NCBI GenBank assembly: GCA_003254905.1
Contig: QANU01064947.1
Location: 249,309-313,308, forward strand
DNA length: 64,000 nucleotides
Direction: 5' to 3'
Origin: Nissolia schottii
Lineage: Eukaryota > Streptophyta > Magnoliopsida > Fabales > Fabaceae
Part shown: positions 37,459-50,049 of the stretch, one piece after another
Layout of the letters: every line of letters begins with the position of its first letter
Numbering within the stretch: position 1 is the first letter of the stretch
Position numbers and translations under genes: made by a program
Notes under the pieces: model-generated
What the model was told of the DNA's origin: nothing
Database searches by the model: none
What the model saw: the letters and a program-made list of their open reading frames with translations, nothing else

Positions 37459-38474
37459 TTAACATCTAAAGCATGGAAGAAGCTTCCTTGGGGAATAGCC
37501 ACGTGTGCGAAACTTTGCAGCTCCCTCCTCAACCTTGAGCAATTCTCTCTCTCTTTGGGCTTCCACCTTTGCCCTTTTCTCTTGTGCATATCTATGAATG
37601 TCTGCTATTTTATTTTGCCTTTTTTCTACATACCCTGCCTCCTTTCTTTCTTTCCAATTTTTCCTGTTCAAAACAAAGGCACATTTTTGGATCACACATA
37701 ATTAACTTGACTCTGAAATGGAAAACATCATAGCAAGATTATTAACATTATATTAAAGACACGTGACCTCAATTCTCTTGAGTTTGGCCTCAGCAGATGC
37801 TTTCTTGCTATCCTCCCAAAATCCGACTGCAGAGTGCATCTTATTTGCCCTGATACAATTAACTAATTCATTCTTAAATTTGTATTGCTAAAATCTTGAA
37901 CCATGTAAAATCCTTAACTAAATCATGTCTTTTTATGTTTGGTTTTCTAGAGTATCACTGAGCCGACATGTGAAAGACTAATATCTCGAGATGCTGTCAA
38001 ACAAGACCTGTGTCATGCCAACAGTGTTTATTCCATCCGAACGCAGTACCACATGTTTAATGGACCAGTGATCATTCCACTCATATGGATGGATTAAATC
38101 TCTAATGAAGTGAACAAGCTATCAGCAATGGCACACCATATATACCTGTTCTGTAATTTTGTCTTGTTACTTTCTTCCCATGCTTTAATTAAAGCCAATA
38201 TCTTGTCTGCTTCAACTCTTGCAAGCACAGCATCTGATGAATAAAACATGTAACTATGATGACTTTATACAGAGATTTTAGAAAAACAACCTCTGTCATG
38301 GTGATTTGAATGAACAGAGTAAACTGAAAGAAGGGAATTATATATACTACCGGCTGAAGTGTCTCCTGCTTCTGAGTTGTGAGGTGGAGGTAGAAGTAAA
38401 GATGGTGCGGGAACATCGTCTGAGTGTGGCTGTGATTCTGCCTTCTTCTTCCCCTCTCCCTCTTTTCCCATCAC
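37459..38474 (-). CDS. Small remorin with frame problem in last exon
   Basis: Exons 38474-38351, 38233-38146, 37849-37768 and 37663-37459. The N-terminus (MMGKEGEGKKKAESQ, Pro/Ser-rich to residue 41) is disordered. The C-terminal remorin coiled coil follows: DAVLARVEADKILALIKAWE, RANKMHSAVGFWEDSKKASA, KLKRIE, then YVEKRQNKIADIHRYAQEKR and a Cys end SPRKLLPCFRC (likely S-acylation anchor, RemCA-like). Remorins coat the inner face of plasma-membrane nanodomains and affect signalling, plasmodesmata and symbiosis or immunity. With the normal acceptor at 37663, exon 4 starts EKLER but three AAAG units (37642-37653) put the rest out of frame. Two units would give EKLERKEAGYVEK and a 164-residue protein. 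An acceptor at the last AAAG (exon from 37641) would restore frame with loss of six residues (158 aa). It may be a null allele, a splice variant or a sequencing error. Confidence 0.82.
37642..37653 (-). repeat. (AAAG)3 tetranucleotide run in remorin exon 4
   Basis: Three AAAG units on the coding strand, 10 bp into the last exon. One unit more than the reading frame allows; see the remorin entry. Confidence 0.85.
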
Positions 38475-39946
38475 GGTGAGGTGTCCTGTTCTGTGCTCCT
38501 ATGCCGATAGCAGAGCTGCTCTTCTTGCTATGCAATAGCTACGGTTCTGCAATTAATATTAAACTAGTAGCTCAATCACATACATGGTTCTGCAATTAAA
38601 ATGTTTCACTGAAGATTTTTCTAACTATAGCAAAATGAAGAATGCGTAGCATATGATATGAGACGAGTGAAGTTAATGATGAACAGGAAGAAATGAAAAT
38701 AAAATATTAAGCGAATTCATTGGCAATTGCAAGGCCAAGGTGTCTGTCTGTTTGCTCAACACAACAGCTGTCCGTGAAAACCAAATCACAGCGAATAATT
38801 TACAAACATAAGGAGCATTGTATTATTTAATTAATGATTAATTAAGGCGGTACGCTTGGCGCTCTTCTGAAACGGTAACCTTATCAAATGTTTGTTTTTT
38901 ATATTATTAGTATTAATTCACCATCACGAAAACGTGAATTTTAAATTGTTTAGAAGTAGCCATTTTGAATGTTAAAGGGATAATGCCTACGAATGCTTGG
39001 CAAGTGTGCAACAAGAAAGTTTACAAGTAACCATTTTGAATATTAAAGGGGTCATTAATGCCAATCAGCCTTTGACGGTCGATTATAATTATTAGAGCAA
39101 TTTCAGCTCATATGGGCAAGATTATGAGCCAATTAGCTAGGCCTAAAACTCTGTTACAATCTGGTTATGTTATTCAGCAAGTGATTAAACGTGTGGAATG
39201 AGGGCTGCAAGTTGCAACACCGGAAAGTTGTTGTAAAAGAGAGAGAGAATGAGCGACGGGGAGAGAGGAAGAGAGGGTTTCTATAACAGTACACTCCCAA
39301 TCCATTCAGACGAGATTTACAACTGTGTATCTAATGATTGATAAGAAGCGAGTTAGTACAATGTTTTATAAAAAATGAGCATACATAAAAGAATTCTAAT
39401 TTTATATATGTCAAACCATAATAGCCAATATATACACACACCCACACATGACCGCTCCAACAATATTTTAGGGGCATTTTAGAACCCTCCTAATCAGAAC
39501 TCCACGTGTCCGCTTGAGGGCATCCGTTTGGATTTGGGTTATAAGAGTGATGAATATTGATGAGAAGCAGAAGTACTAGTGAATCAACGAGCAACCAGAA
39601 ATGAGTTCACCCACAGACACAGATATGTACCAAATTAGTGTGTTTAATCAATCAATGCGGGCACATTGTATGTACACAATCCATTGTTTCAGAGGATTCA
39701 TTTCAGATCCTGTTTCAATTGTTCCTTCACTAATAAAATATTTGTTCTTATGCTCTCCAAATCGGCAGTTTTTTCCTCCCTTTTCCTTGAAAAGCATGAT
39801 TGCTTGCTTGATGTGCATGTGGCGTGAGTGAATTCAAGTTTCCTCCTTTTGATTCCCATCATCAGGCCTTTCATGTTTTCTGTCCGTATATTGGCACTAG
39901 AGACACTTGTCACGCATACATAAAGGTGCCAACATATCCGCCCTAC

Positions 39947-39978
<32 letters not shown>

Positions 39979-40611
39979 ATATAATATAAGATGATGATTT
40001 TAATGGGAGGAATATTCATATATGAGAGTGAAAAAAGTTAATCTTAATTATTAATTTTTTTATGAATAACTAAGATTAAAACATAAAAATTATGTAATTT
40101 CTTAAGTAATCATATAACATTTTCATAACTTCTAATATTGACAATTCATAAAAAAATTTAAAGACTAAAATTAGCTAGTCTCATTCTGGTATATAAATCT
40201 CTCTCACTAGATTCATTACCTACATATAATAACCTATGTTCTATAAACAATTATATTATACTATAATCTATAGGCCTAAAGCTAAAATGGAAATAGAGTC
40301 GAAGCTTGAGGCCTATTGATGACGCACACGTTTATTTTCCCGTATCAACAAAATTTGTAGAGGACACACTTCCCTTTTCCAATGCATCTAACTATTTTGA
40401 GTTGGTAGTTTAACTTAAAAAACATGGGGACCAAAGCCCATGGTATCTCACCTCTCCCTCCCTTGTTTTTAGGTTTTTAAAAGGGCTCTTTGTCTCCCCC
40501 AACTAATTAACAATCCAGTATATAATTCTCCCTCCCCACCTCATCTTTGGTCTATTAAACTACACATTTCCCCCTTTCCAATTTCATCATAATTTTTGTT
40601 CACAGCAGAAT
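38475..40611. other. Spacer between divergent remorin gene and small ORF
   Basis: The two flanking genes are divergent, so both promoters lie here. A TATATAAT sequence at 40519-40526 sits about 90 bp before the plus-strand ORF. An (ATT)n tract at 39945-39985 is listed separately. No other gene seen. Confidence 0.5.
39945..39985. repeat. (ATT)n microsatellite
   Basis: About nine perfect ATT units run into a short TATA-rich tail. Confidence 0.9.
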
Positions 40612-40824
40612 ATGGATGTATTTATTCCGGAAGAGTATGTCATAAGGAGAAGGCTTGAGAAAAAGGCAAAGGCAGCGGCAGCAGCAGCCTCCTCTGGAGG
40701 AAAAGGGTCACATCCACACAGGATGGAAGCCACAAACAACAAAGCACCTCTACTCTCTAATTCCAGTTCTAAAGGTTTTGGGATCGCCGGTGACAATTTT
40801 GTTTTCACTTGCTTCTCGGCTTAA
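40612..40824 (+). CDS. Small 70-residue protein, function unknown
   Basis: An intronless ORF starting MDVFIPEEYVIRRRLEKKAK, with an Ala-rich basic stretch (AAAAAASSGGKG), a Ser/Asn-rich middle and the end GDNFVFTCFSA. A TATA-like box lies about 90 bp upstream and the leader is CT-rich, as in a plant 5' UTR. The composition of an amphipathic charged N-terminus and a hydrophobic Cys-containing end does not look random, and I have a faint memory of plant small proteins beginning IPEEYV and ending F-CFSA. No domain, signal peptide or membrane span is visible. Position between the remorin and the NT-C2 gene could match an unknown small gene next to At1g63300 in Arabidopsis. I assign no function. 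Confidence 0.6.
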   Translation: MDVFIPEEYVIRRRLEKKAKAAAAAASSGGKGSHPHRMEATNNKAPLLSNSSSKGFGIAGDNFVFTCFSA

Positions 40825-43800
40825 TTATTGATCCACGACCACCACCTACATTGCATCGCATCGATCTTGTGCATGAGGTTGTTGCTTAGTCTGTGTGTCA
40901 CTCGTTCTGTGAATGCCATTGAAGAGAATTCCTACTAACAAAAATTACTATATAGTTGCACTGTTTTGGATTGCATCGTTCGAAAATGCAATTGATTTAT
41001 GTAGTATGATATATGAAGCTTAACCAATTAGTTTAATTATGCTAATCAACTATTAAAGCCATGGATTAGTCATATATTCCCTTTGATTTATTTATTAATC
41101 ACTGAGTTTACTAGTAAAACAAGATTAGATAATTTGGCAAGAAGTGAGGAGTTAATTCCACCATATAAAAGAAAAAATGACAGAGCAGGGCCAATCTCCA
41201 TAAATCACGGATGAAAAACATACAGATACGGTGTGGTTTTTGGTCATGGAAAGATGTGTTTCAGAAACCACAACCCAGTTAAAAGCCCAACATCAGTGAG
41301 CCCTACTGGGTATTGCTTGGTTGATGGGCTCCTTTGTACAGCAAAATAAAAGGAATATTCAGCCCATGACACAAACAAAAACTGCACACTATATCTTTAG
41401 TACTAATTTTTTCAAGTTGATATCACTTTTGTTCTTAAAAGTGTTTTTGACATTAGCTTAGTCTTAACACACTAAAATTTGGCATCCATTTTGCCCTTCC
41501 TTCAAAAATTATACAAAATGATATCAAAATTTAAGTGGTTAAAATTAAAATTGCTGTCAACTTTTTTTAAAACTAGTCATATCAACTTAAAAATATTACG
41601 ACCAAGAATGACATTTCCTTAAAGAAAAACACACACCCCACACACAAACAAGGCGAAAAGTGAATACATGGTGTCTATAGAGTCATTTTCCTAGTCTGTT
41701 TTAAAATTGCATGATTTATACTTAAACTATCAATAATTGTTACTTTATACTTGCATATTTTTTCATAGACAAATAGTTACAATTTTATCTTAAAATAAAT
41801 AGAGAATTAATAAGTTTAAATATATTATTTAATTATTAAAAAAAAACTAATCTTATTAAACATGAACTAAAGCAGTCTTTAATTTTCTTTTGCCAAAGCA
41901 GGGCTGGTTCAAAACAATTTATTTGGGTCTAGATTCGAAACATCTAAGCATTTGACTTAGCTCACTTATGACATGTTGGGCTTTCAATTCATGTCCAATG
42001 CCCATCTAAAACTAGTCCTACCTACCTTGACTTCTCTTATGTTTTCATTGGGCTTCTGGGAGTTCCCATGAGAGGTCAATTACTATGGCATCTCCCATTT
42101 TCAAGACAAAACATCTTTATTGAACAAATACTAATGACATCCTATGATGTTTTAATATACCATTCGCATCGTCACTCTCAATGTATGGATTGTTTGTGAA
42201 TGAAGCCATATATTGAAAAATGTTTTAACTTGTTCCGGACCCATAACCTTTTCAATTTTCCACACTAGTTTTGTTCTATGATGTATAAAGATTAAAGAGG
42301 AACAAAGGCGTAGGGCTTCTTTCATCACGTGAGACCTCTAGACCTTTGGTTTTATACCACATGATGAGATGATCCTTTGTTCTTTTTTTCTCCTTCTTTT
42401 TCTTTTTCTCCCCTTTGATTTTCCCTTCATTGCCTTTTCTTTTTGACACATACATGTTCGCATCTATTCTCCCTTCCTTTTTTATGTTTCAGCGCCGTAA
42501 GGACATTTCTGTTGGTTACTATTTACAAGTCTGTAATAAGGGAGCAAATGGAGCAACACATATCATGGGGTGTGTGACTGTTATGCACCACATGGGAGTC
42601 CTAGGGACCCCATCTTACACAGTGCGCTTTAATATCAAGTTGAGATGTCTTGTGAAGGAGCTTAGTGTGCTGTATGGTGTGGATCATGAATGATTGGGGT
42701 CGACCACTTTCACGTGACCACCCTTCATCTATTTCCTTTCATGTCTATCATGTGCACGAAAGGATCCTCTCAGGTTAATGACCCTCTCACAGTGACGGGT
42801 CCAAAATTATACACGTTCACATAATTACATTTAAGGAGTGAATCGTCACTATAATTACTAGTATTACCATTAATTCTTTTTTTTATGTTATATGTCTTGC
42901 CTGAGTTTTACGCTCAAAATCTAACCTAAATTAAAGATAAAAAAATTTACATAAAATAGGGCGATTGTGTAAAAATTTAATGAGATATTCATTTGTGTGT
43001 GCTTGTGTAACAAAAAAATAAATAAATAAATTTGGGAGCTAAAAATTAAAATTCAAAAAGAGGGGAGTGATCCATGACTTAATTTAGCAATGGCGCTGGA
43101 AGATTCACATCGCAGTGTTGTCACGCTGCTGATAGGGATTAAAGTGTGAATGATGTATAAATTTAACTAACCCAGATTCACGTGAGCTACAAGCCAATAA
43201 CAATATGAAATTTAAAAAATAAAAATAAAAATAAAAATAAAAAATCAAAGCCAGCCAGCTACTTCTAGATCCGACCACATCTGATGCATAGATATTTATA
43301 TCTTAATATTTCTTATAAAGTGCCACTGCCAGGTATTACCTACTATTTTCTTCTCCCCCTTTATAAAATAAGTATTGTTAACAAATCAAGTGGGCGAATT
43401 AATAATTAGTTGCGTTTTGGCTTGCTGATAATTAATTAACTTGGACAGAGTAGAGTTACGTAAACTGTTATAATTTTTTAATCGCAAGTACTATTAAAAG
43501 AAACCAAGGGTAGGTTCATTATTTTAATTTTTATATGCAAACATATATATAGCACAACATTCATAGAAGTCAGAGAGCGCTTGTTGTGGAAGCAAAGGAT
43601 ATATCCATCCAAAACATGTTACAGTCAATGATTCCAGCATGACCGTATCTTGGCATATGGTCATAGATCATAAACTCCCCAAGTTTCACATGGAACAGAT
43701 TTTTGTTCTGCAAATACTTTGCCTTCAACACTGGCTGGCCAACTATTGTTTGAAATTCCCCTATTTGATTTTTGGAGTCAGAATTAATTCCTAGGTCTTA

Positions 43801-44895
43801 AAAGTGAAAAAACCTCACTTCTAAACAATCAGAATTAATTATCGGCCCACGAGTTTTTTAAACGTGCACTTAACATGTTATTAATACGTTGATATTTTAG
43901 TATGTAAGGTTAAAATATTATTTTAGGTATAGTCAAAAGTGACCACTTAAAAAATTCTATACATCTAAGAGCATGAGTGTGAATATACCTTCCCTAAATA
44001 GCTTGACTATTATTGATAACCTGTGACCATGAGTTGTAAAGAAGAACAAGAAAAGGCACTAATCTCCCAAAGTTGATTGATATTGGTGTATTACCAAAAC
44101 TAAGAGCATGAGAACAATAATAGTTGAGGTGTAATATTGACAGCACGAAGTTGAGTAACTGTCGAAATTAGTTCGCATGTCTAGTTAGTTCCTACATAGT
44201 AATGGAGTTAGGTGGAAATCATGAAACCGTAATCCTAAATAATCCCTAATTCCGTTAATTGTTTGCTGATTGATTCCGAAGATCATTGCCTAATAATAAA
44301 CACAAAAAGGTTTCCATTTGTAATTAATTTGTTGGAGCTAAGTGCTCAATGAACATAATCAGATGCGAACCATGGAACCAATAATATATAGGTATTAAAT
44401 TTGCAATCCGATCCAATTTTGATGTATATGGTAAAGCTCACCAAAAGTGGAAATAATAATGAAGAACGTGCATTAAGGGTCCCCCCAAGTTGAAAATGTG
44501 GAACGGGACCAACTAGCCCTGAGTGTGATGATGCTCTCTGCAAAATAACATCATCATAAGGTAGCATCAATATCTCTATGGTTCCCACTTTTGTGTCACA
44601 TAAGAAATAAGATGGACCTGCGTCTCCGACAATCAAGTCACCCTTAGTTACCAATACATATGTTGAATTAATTCTATGGATATTAATCTAATCTTAATCA
44701 CAATCCCTCTCATGGTTGGTTAGTGATTTAGGCTTTGTCTGTGTCATTTTGCTTCTTCGGAATTTGTCGGATTAGACTTTTGAAATGCACTTTGGGAATT
44801 GAGAACCTAATTAAATTGTTGATTAAACAGCACGCCAATGTGCGGTTAGAAACCACGAAAGCGTGATTATTGGGATATTTTTTTTATAAAAAAAA
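40825..44895. other. Gene desert, left part
   Basis: About 4 kb without a supportable gene. A pyrimidine-rich tract lies at 42370-42480 and an (AAAAT)n run near 43207-43240. A 92-codon open frame at 42415-42693 and a 102-codon one at 44346-44654 (minus) have no recognisable family or codon pattern and were not called. Confidence 0.5.
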
Positions 44896-44948
44896 TTACT
44901 ATTCCTTTGGTCTTAAAATAATTCAAGTTTTTGTTATAATGTATAATA

Positions 44949-45095
44949 CTCCTTTGGTCTAAATTAATTGTCACTTCTATTTTTTAGGTTCATTAATAAA
45001 TTAATGTATTTAAATTTAATTGTATCAAGATACATCAGTTTATGAATGACTCTAAAAAAAAAGAAAGAGGTACCATTATCTTAGATTAGAGAGAG
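44949..45095. mobile_element. Stowaway-like MITE, copy 1
   Basis: About 147 bp between TA dinucleotides. The left end reads CTCCTTTGGTCTAAATTAAT; the right end, reverse-complemented, reads CTCTCTCTAATCTAAGATAA. The inside is AT-rich and shares the GGTTCATTAATAAATTAATG...TTTAATTGTAT layout with the element at 48717. Just upstream (about 44898-44935) lies a second left-end-like piece (ATTCCTTTGGTCTTAAAATA), probably a truncated relative. Non-coding; would need a Tc1/mariner transposase in trans. Confidence 0.7.
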
Positions 45096-45135
45096 TAATG
45101 TGTTTATGTTTGAAGCACAATGAAACTTTTATACC

Positions 45136-45316
45136 AACGGGGGTTGGTCCAAGTGGTAAGCGGCTTGGTATCGCTTAAGCAAGGTTCCGAGTTCGAGACC
45201 TTGTGAACGCAATTATCCCCGCTGGGAGACTCACCCGCCATAGCCAGGTGCGCGACCCGGGTCGACCCGAATTAGTCAAGGCTAAGCCTTGATACCGGGC
45301 AGGCAACCTAAAAAAA
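45136..45316 (+). mobile_element. tRNA-derived SINE, copy 1
   Basis: A pol III head with A box (TTGGTCCAAGTGGTAAG) and B box (GGTTCCGAGTTCGAGACC), then a GC-rich body (CTGGGAGACTCACCCGCCAT, GACCCGGGTCGACCCGAATT) and a short A-rich tail. About 80% identical along its length to the copy at 60109. A 17-bp repeat AGAGAGAGTAATGTGTT occurs at 45088-45104 and 45317-45333. If this is the target-site duplication, about 31 bp before the A-box side (45105-45135) also belong to the insertion. Confidence 0.85.
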
Positions 45317-45333
45317 AGAGAGAGTAATGTGTT

Positions 45334-48300
45334 AGTGTAGGCTTGGTTTGTACCAAAATCAATGTTGGGTCTCTTAATTAGAATTTATGTTTTTTGATCC
45401 TTGCTGTGCAAGTTCAACCCAATGAATTTCACATGTATTAAAATTCATTTATTCACAATTAGTAGCATGGAATAACTGTTTATCTTATAATATGTATTAA
45501 AATCCGATTATTTAAATGTTCAATATATTTAAGATCTTAAGAATTTTTCGGTTGATTTGACATTTAATATAGTATCAACTTAACCTTTTGGATTGATGCA
45601 TGCAACTAGTGAAAAGAGGAATTATTTGGTTGAAGTAGAATGATATTGTCGTTAATAGGGTAGGTGCCAATTAATAGCCACGTATAAACAGGGTAAGCAA
45701 TTAAGCACAGTAAAAATACAGCAAACTTTTTCAGGAATATTTTAACTATTTAAAATCAAACACGGTATATATTAAGTTAATTTTTTTTTAAAATTATATA
45801 TATATATATAACAATATGAATTGACAAAATTATTTTTATATAAAAATTAAAATTTTATTTTTAATAAATTATTTTTTCATTATATTTATTATAATAACAA
45901 ATGTTTTATTATAATTAAAGGTATAAATAAAAAAATAATTACACATAAATATTATAAATAGGCATACATTTTAAAGCTCTAAAAAAATAAACAATTCAAT
46001 TCTCAAAAATAGAAATAGTAAGTAATTTGGTCTTCTATAAATAAAACATGGAAGCTCAAATTTCAAAATACACATTTATTGGGTGAGATAGTAGTGGTTA
46101 ATGTTGTATCTTCACAAAAATAGCGTCTCTCACAATTTTAAATTAAAAATAGAATTTTAAAAAAGGAATAGTGGTGCCATAATTGGCATGTCTATTTTAT
46201 CTGGTTCGCAGCCAGGTTGTGTAGTAGAAACAAAAAAGGTGGCCCAGAAAATGCATTACACATGCACTTGTCTGCCTCTTCTTGAAGAGGTCCGAATGCC
46301 TTATGATTTGATGGTTTCTAATATGCTACTATCAACAGTATTACATACACATATAAAGGTAAAACTGAGAGAACTTAGATGGCCATGAATATATGGATGG
46401 ACCCCACTTGAAATATATATGTAGGTGTGGTTAGGTTTGGTTGTTGAGATATTGAAAGGTGGACTTTGTTAAAGAACAGTGATTTGTGACTCAATTAAGC
46501 GACAATGTCCTCGGCCTTATTGGGGAATACATGCAATGCATTTGTGTCCTTAAATTAATTTGTGAAGTAATATGGTAATGTTGAATTATCCTCTTGCAGC
46601 TAGTGAGTGGCTGATGACGCACTCTGTGGTGAAGTTGGACTCAATTGAATTGAGTGAGTGTGTCATTTTGCAAATGCAAAATCAATGAATCCCTCTCTGA
46701 CCATCTTTTATAGTAGTATGTTTGTTTTTTTTAAAATTACATTGTTAAATCAATATATTTAGATATAATTTATATTTAGATATATTAATTTAATAATATA
46801 AAAAAAAATCAAATGCACTGCTACTAAAAAAAATAGAGAAAGTATTTAGTAAAATTGATTTCATGGTTTTTTTTTTAAATGATTTTCAAATTAAGTGTGT
46901 TTTTGGTTTTAATTTTATGAAATTGCTTGTGTCTAAATTGATTTTAATTGAAATTGATTTTGAAGTAAAGTAATTTATGTTTGATAACAATACTTTTATT
47001 TATTTATTTTTCTCTAGCAAATACATTAAACTAACGGCAAAAATAACAATTTATCACTTCCATTAGAATCAATATATTACTCCAAGTGGAGGGAGTCGAT
47101 TTTGAGAATTGATTGAATAGCAAACCAAACAAACTGGGAAAATGTAAAAATCGGTCTTGAGGTCTCAAAAATTAATTTTAGGGTGTTGAAACGTAAACCC
47201 AAACATATGTCCAAAGTGATTTATATATGTTTATTATTTTTGATTTCTGAAAGTAGTTTTAATTAACAAAATTAATGTTATTTAGAGATGTATAATTACA
47301 AATGAAGAAAAAACTTACAAAGATTGTCTCGTAGCAAACACAAGCTAAGTGATTGAGCACTAGATATATAGTAATGAGTGGGTTATAGCCTATAGCTCAC
47401 CTCCACCTCTCTGGCCTTGCACATGACCATCTTTAAAGCCAAGTATGTTCAATTCAAAGCACAATGAAAACGACTCCTCTCTCTCACCATCCCCATATAT
47501 ACGTGCAAGGATCCTCTTAATCTCTCACTTTAAATGATACAATTTTCATATATACATGCATCCACCTATTTTAGCCTTTACTTTCTTCGCCCTCCACGTA
47601 CCATTCCTTCTCTTGTTTCTTTAAGGATATGGAATCTTCTCAATTATTTTCCCTCTTAACACTATTGGTGGGTTTTATGACTGGTTGGTTGGTTTCATCC
47701 AGAGCTATAGCATATAATATAACCATGCAGTACTATATATACTCACTCAAAGAATGTGTCCGTACATATATGTAGAGATATACATATGCACATAATATTG
47801 TTTTGATGATTTAATGATTTGTGGGCCCAAAAGGAAACCAACTTCGTCCTCTGTTTCATTATTGAGAAATTTATAGTATGCAACAACCTAATTCTATGAC
47901 AAAGGTAGGGAGGATCTCAATTAAAATCTTAAATTTTTATGATTTTATGAGTTTTAATAAGTTAATCAATCCCACTATTTTTAGTTAAATCGAATGACAT
48001 TTAAATTATGTTACAATTTTATATATTATATTTTTATTTTGTTATTCTAATCTTAAGTAAGATATTAATTTTAACAATTTTGCTATTAGAATCTCACAAC
48101 CAAGGCATAATTAATTTAATTTAGCCGTATGTCTTGTATGAATGCCCTCAATTAATGCTGGTTACCATTGGCTAAGGCAGTAGAAACCAATTTTACTCCG
48201 CATATTCTCAAAAAATTGAACATTTTCAATTGTATTAGAAAAATATTAGAAATCTTTAAAATTTAAAAAAAATTAAGAGTACCTTACCAATTACCTCCAT

Positions 48301-48714
48301 CAATTTCTTTATTCTCATTTATTCTCTCTCATCTACTATTTTTTTTGTCACTACTTTAAATTAATAAGAATATAAGCGTAAGAGATTTAGGTAGTATATA
48401 TGAAGTATTAGTTTTAAACCCCATTAAATATAATTTTTGAAGTATCAAATTTTTTTTAGTAAGAGTATTAAGAAAAGAATAATTAATATTTTCTAAATTT
48501 TAGAATTCAAACGTCATTTATAAAATAAAAATCTAAATTAAACAATTATTTGAAGACAAAAGAGTACGAAAGTGAATCTTTTCAAATGAATTTCTTATCA
48601 TGTGAAAGCAAATATAATACCACCATTAATTGAGAAGGTAAGATCCATGTATAACACAAATAACAAAGAAATTAATAGTAATAAATCACACTTGAATTTA
48701 CATAATAAGAAATT
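45334..48714. other. Gene desert, middle part
   Basis: About 3.4 kb of AT-rich DNA with no supportable gene. (TA)n runs near 45795-45812. A somewhat gene-like CT-rich stretch at 47400-47520 leads to no ORF. Confidence 0.5.
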
Positions 48715-48716
48715 TA

Positions 48717-48862
48717 CTCCGTCCATTTTCTCATGTTAGTCATTTTTGTCTTTTTAGATTCATTGATAATTCAATGTACTTAGACACAATTGTATACAAA
48801 TGCATTGAGTTATCAATAAATTTAAAAAAATAAAAAAGACTAACATTGAGGAATGAAGGGAG
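48717..48862. mobile_element. Stowaway-like MITE, copy 2
   Basis: 146 bp flanked by TA on both sides (48715-48716, 48863-48864). The left end CTCCGTCCATTTTCTCATGT and the right end, reverse-complemented CTCCCTTCATTCCTCAATGT, are good terminal inverted repeats, continuing TAGTC on both. The interior is palindrome-like (TTCATTGATAATTCAATG...CATTGAGTTATCAATAAA). Non-coding. Confidence 0.85.
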
Positions 48863-49349
48863 TAACCGAGAGGATTCATTTTTAAAGAGTACTCATTAAG
48901 TGTGTTGTATTTTTCTTGGTAAATAGTAGGTGTATTGTATTGTTTCTCTACTTGAACAATTTTTAATTACCTCGGTCTTTTAAAGTCATAAAATAAATGT
49001 ACTCGATAGTTGATATCTTCAGCTATACGATTATGTTTGCAATGCCAATAACAGATGGAGTAATATTTTGACTTTTCATTATGCAGGATACAAAATCACA
49101 CATATCTAAAGTATGTACTCCTTTTTTCCCCCTAACAATATATTAGAGCGTGTATTTGGGCAAGGATTCATAAGCTATATTGGAATTTGTTGTTACGATG
49201 TCATTCTCATAATATTATTAAATTAAAGGGAACATTAAAATTATTGACCGTTGATCTAGCTTCCCCCCCTAATAATTGTTCACATAGCCCAACCTAAGCA
49301 ATAAGCATCCATGGATTGTCGTCGGTACCTTACCTGCCAAGCAGATTAN

Positions 49350-49587
49350 TATATATCAATTAAAATATAGTCATGGACTTTGGGATAAAATAAAATCTGC
49401 TTGAGAAAATCGGATGCGACATAAAAATACAAACCATGCGTTCATAGTGTATAAAAGTAATAATAATCTATATATCAATTAAAATATAGTCATGGACTTT
49501 GGGATAAAATAAAATATGCCTGAGAAAATCGGATGCGAGATAAAAATACAAACCATGCGTTCATAGTGTATAAAAGTAATAATAATC
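49350..49587 (+). repeat. 119-bp tandem duplication, two copies
   Basis: The unit beginning TATATATCAATTAAAATATA occupies 49350-49468 and repeats at 49469-49587, with only a few differences (for example TCTGCTTGAG against TATGCCTGAG, GCGACATA against GCGAGATA). It contains no ORF. The single N at 49349 lies immediately before the first copy. Confidence 0.95.
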
Positions 49588-50049
49588 CAGTGTGAGTCAC
49601 AAAGGTGAGAGTCGCGGAAAAGGATGATATGGTGAAAGCTCGATTGCTTATTATTGTGATCACTAATGGGGGCCAGTGGTTATCTAATTATGCAAGAAAT
49701 TAAAAAGAAGAAGCGAAGAAAAATACACTAAACTTCATACTTTAGTGGGTCCTCTTAATTTAAGTATCCAACACAAACGATAATGACCCTTTAAAGGAAT
49801 CCAATAACAGAGTCCAAATAATTTAAAAAATTAAACATAATATATAAATTAATACTTTGATGATAAACATTTATCCCTCATTACATTTCATTCATAGAAT
49901 CTATTAAAAATTTATTGTAAAAAGATTAGTTATGGTCATTAATAATCAACATTTTGCATAAAAAAAATCCAATGGATTTTGTGGTGCAAAAATTTCTACG
50001 GAATGAGAAACACGTGGCATTTCACTTTTGAGAGTTATATATTATTATC

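Noticed and set aside
42415-42693. 92-codon open frame possibly preceded by an acceptor (TTTCAG)
   Set aside because: Text not recognised, no upstream exon, no promoter; could be a remnant but not supportable.
44346-44654. 102-codon minus-strand open frame
   Set aside because: No recognisable domain, no promoter or splice context in a repeat-rich desert.
45136-45200. tRNA gene
   Set aside because: A and B boxes are present but there is no acceptor stem or cloverleaf, and the body continues as a SINE with a second copy at 60 kb.
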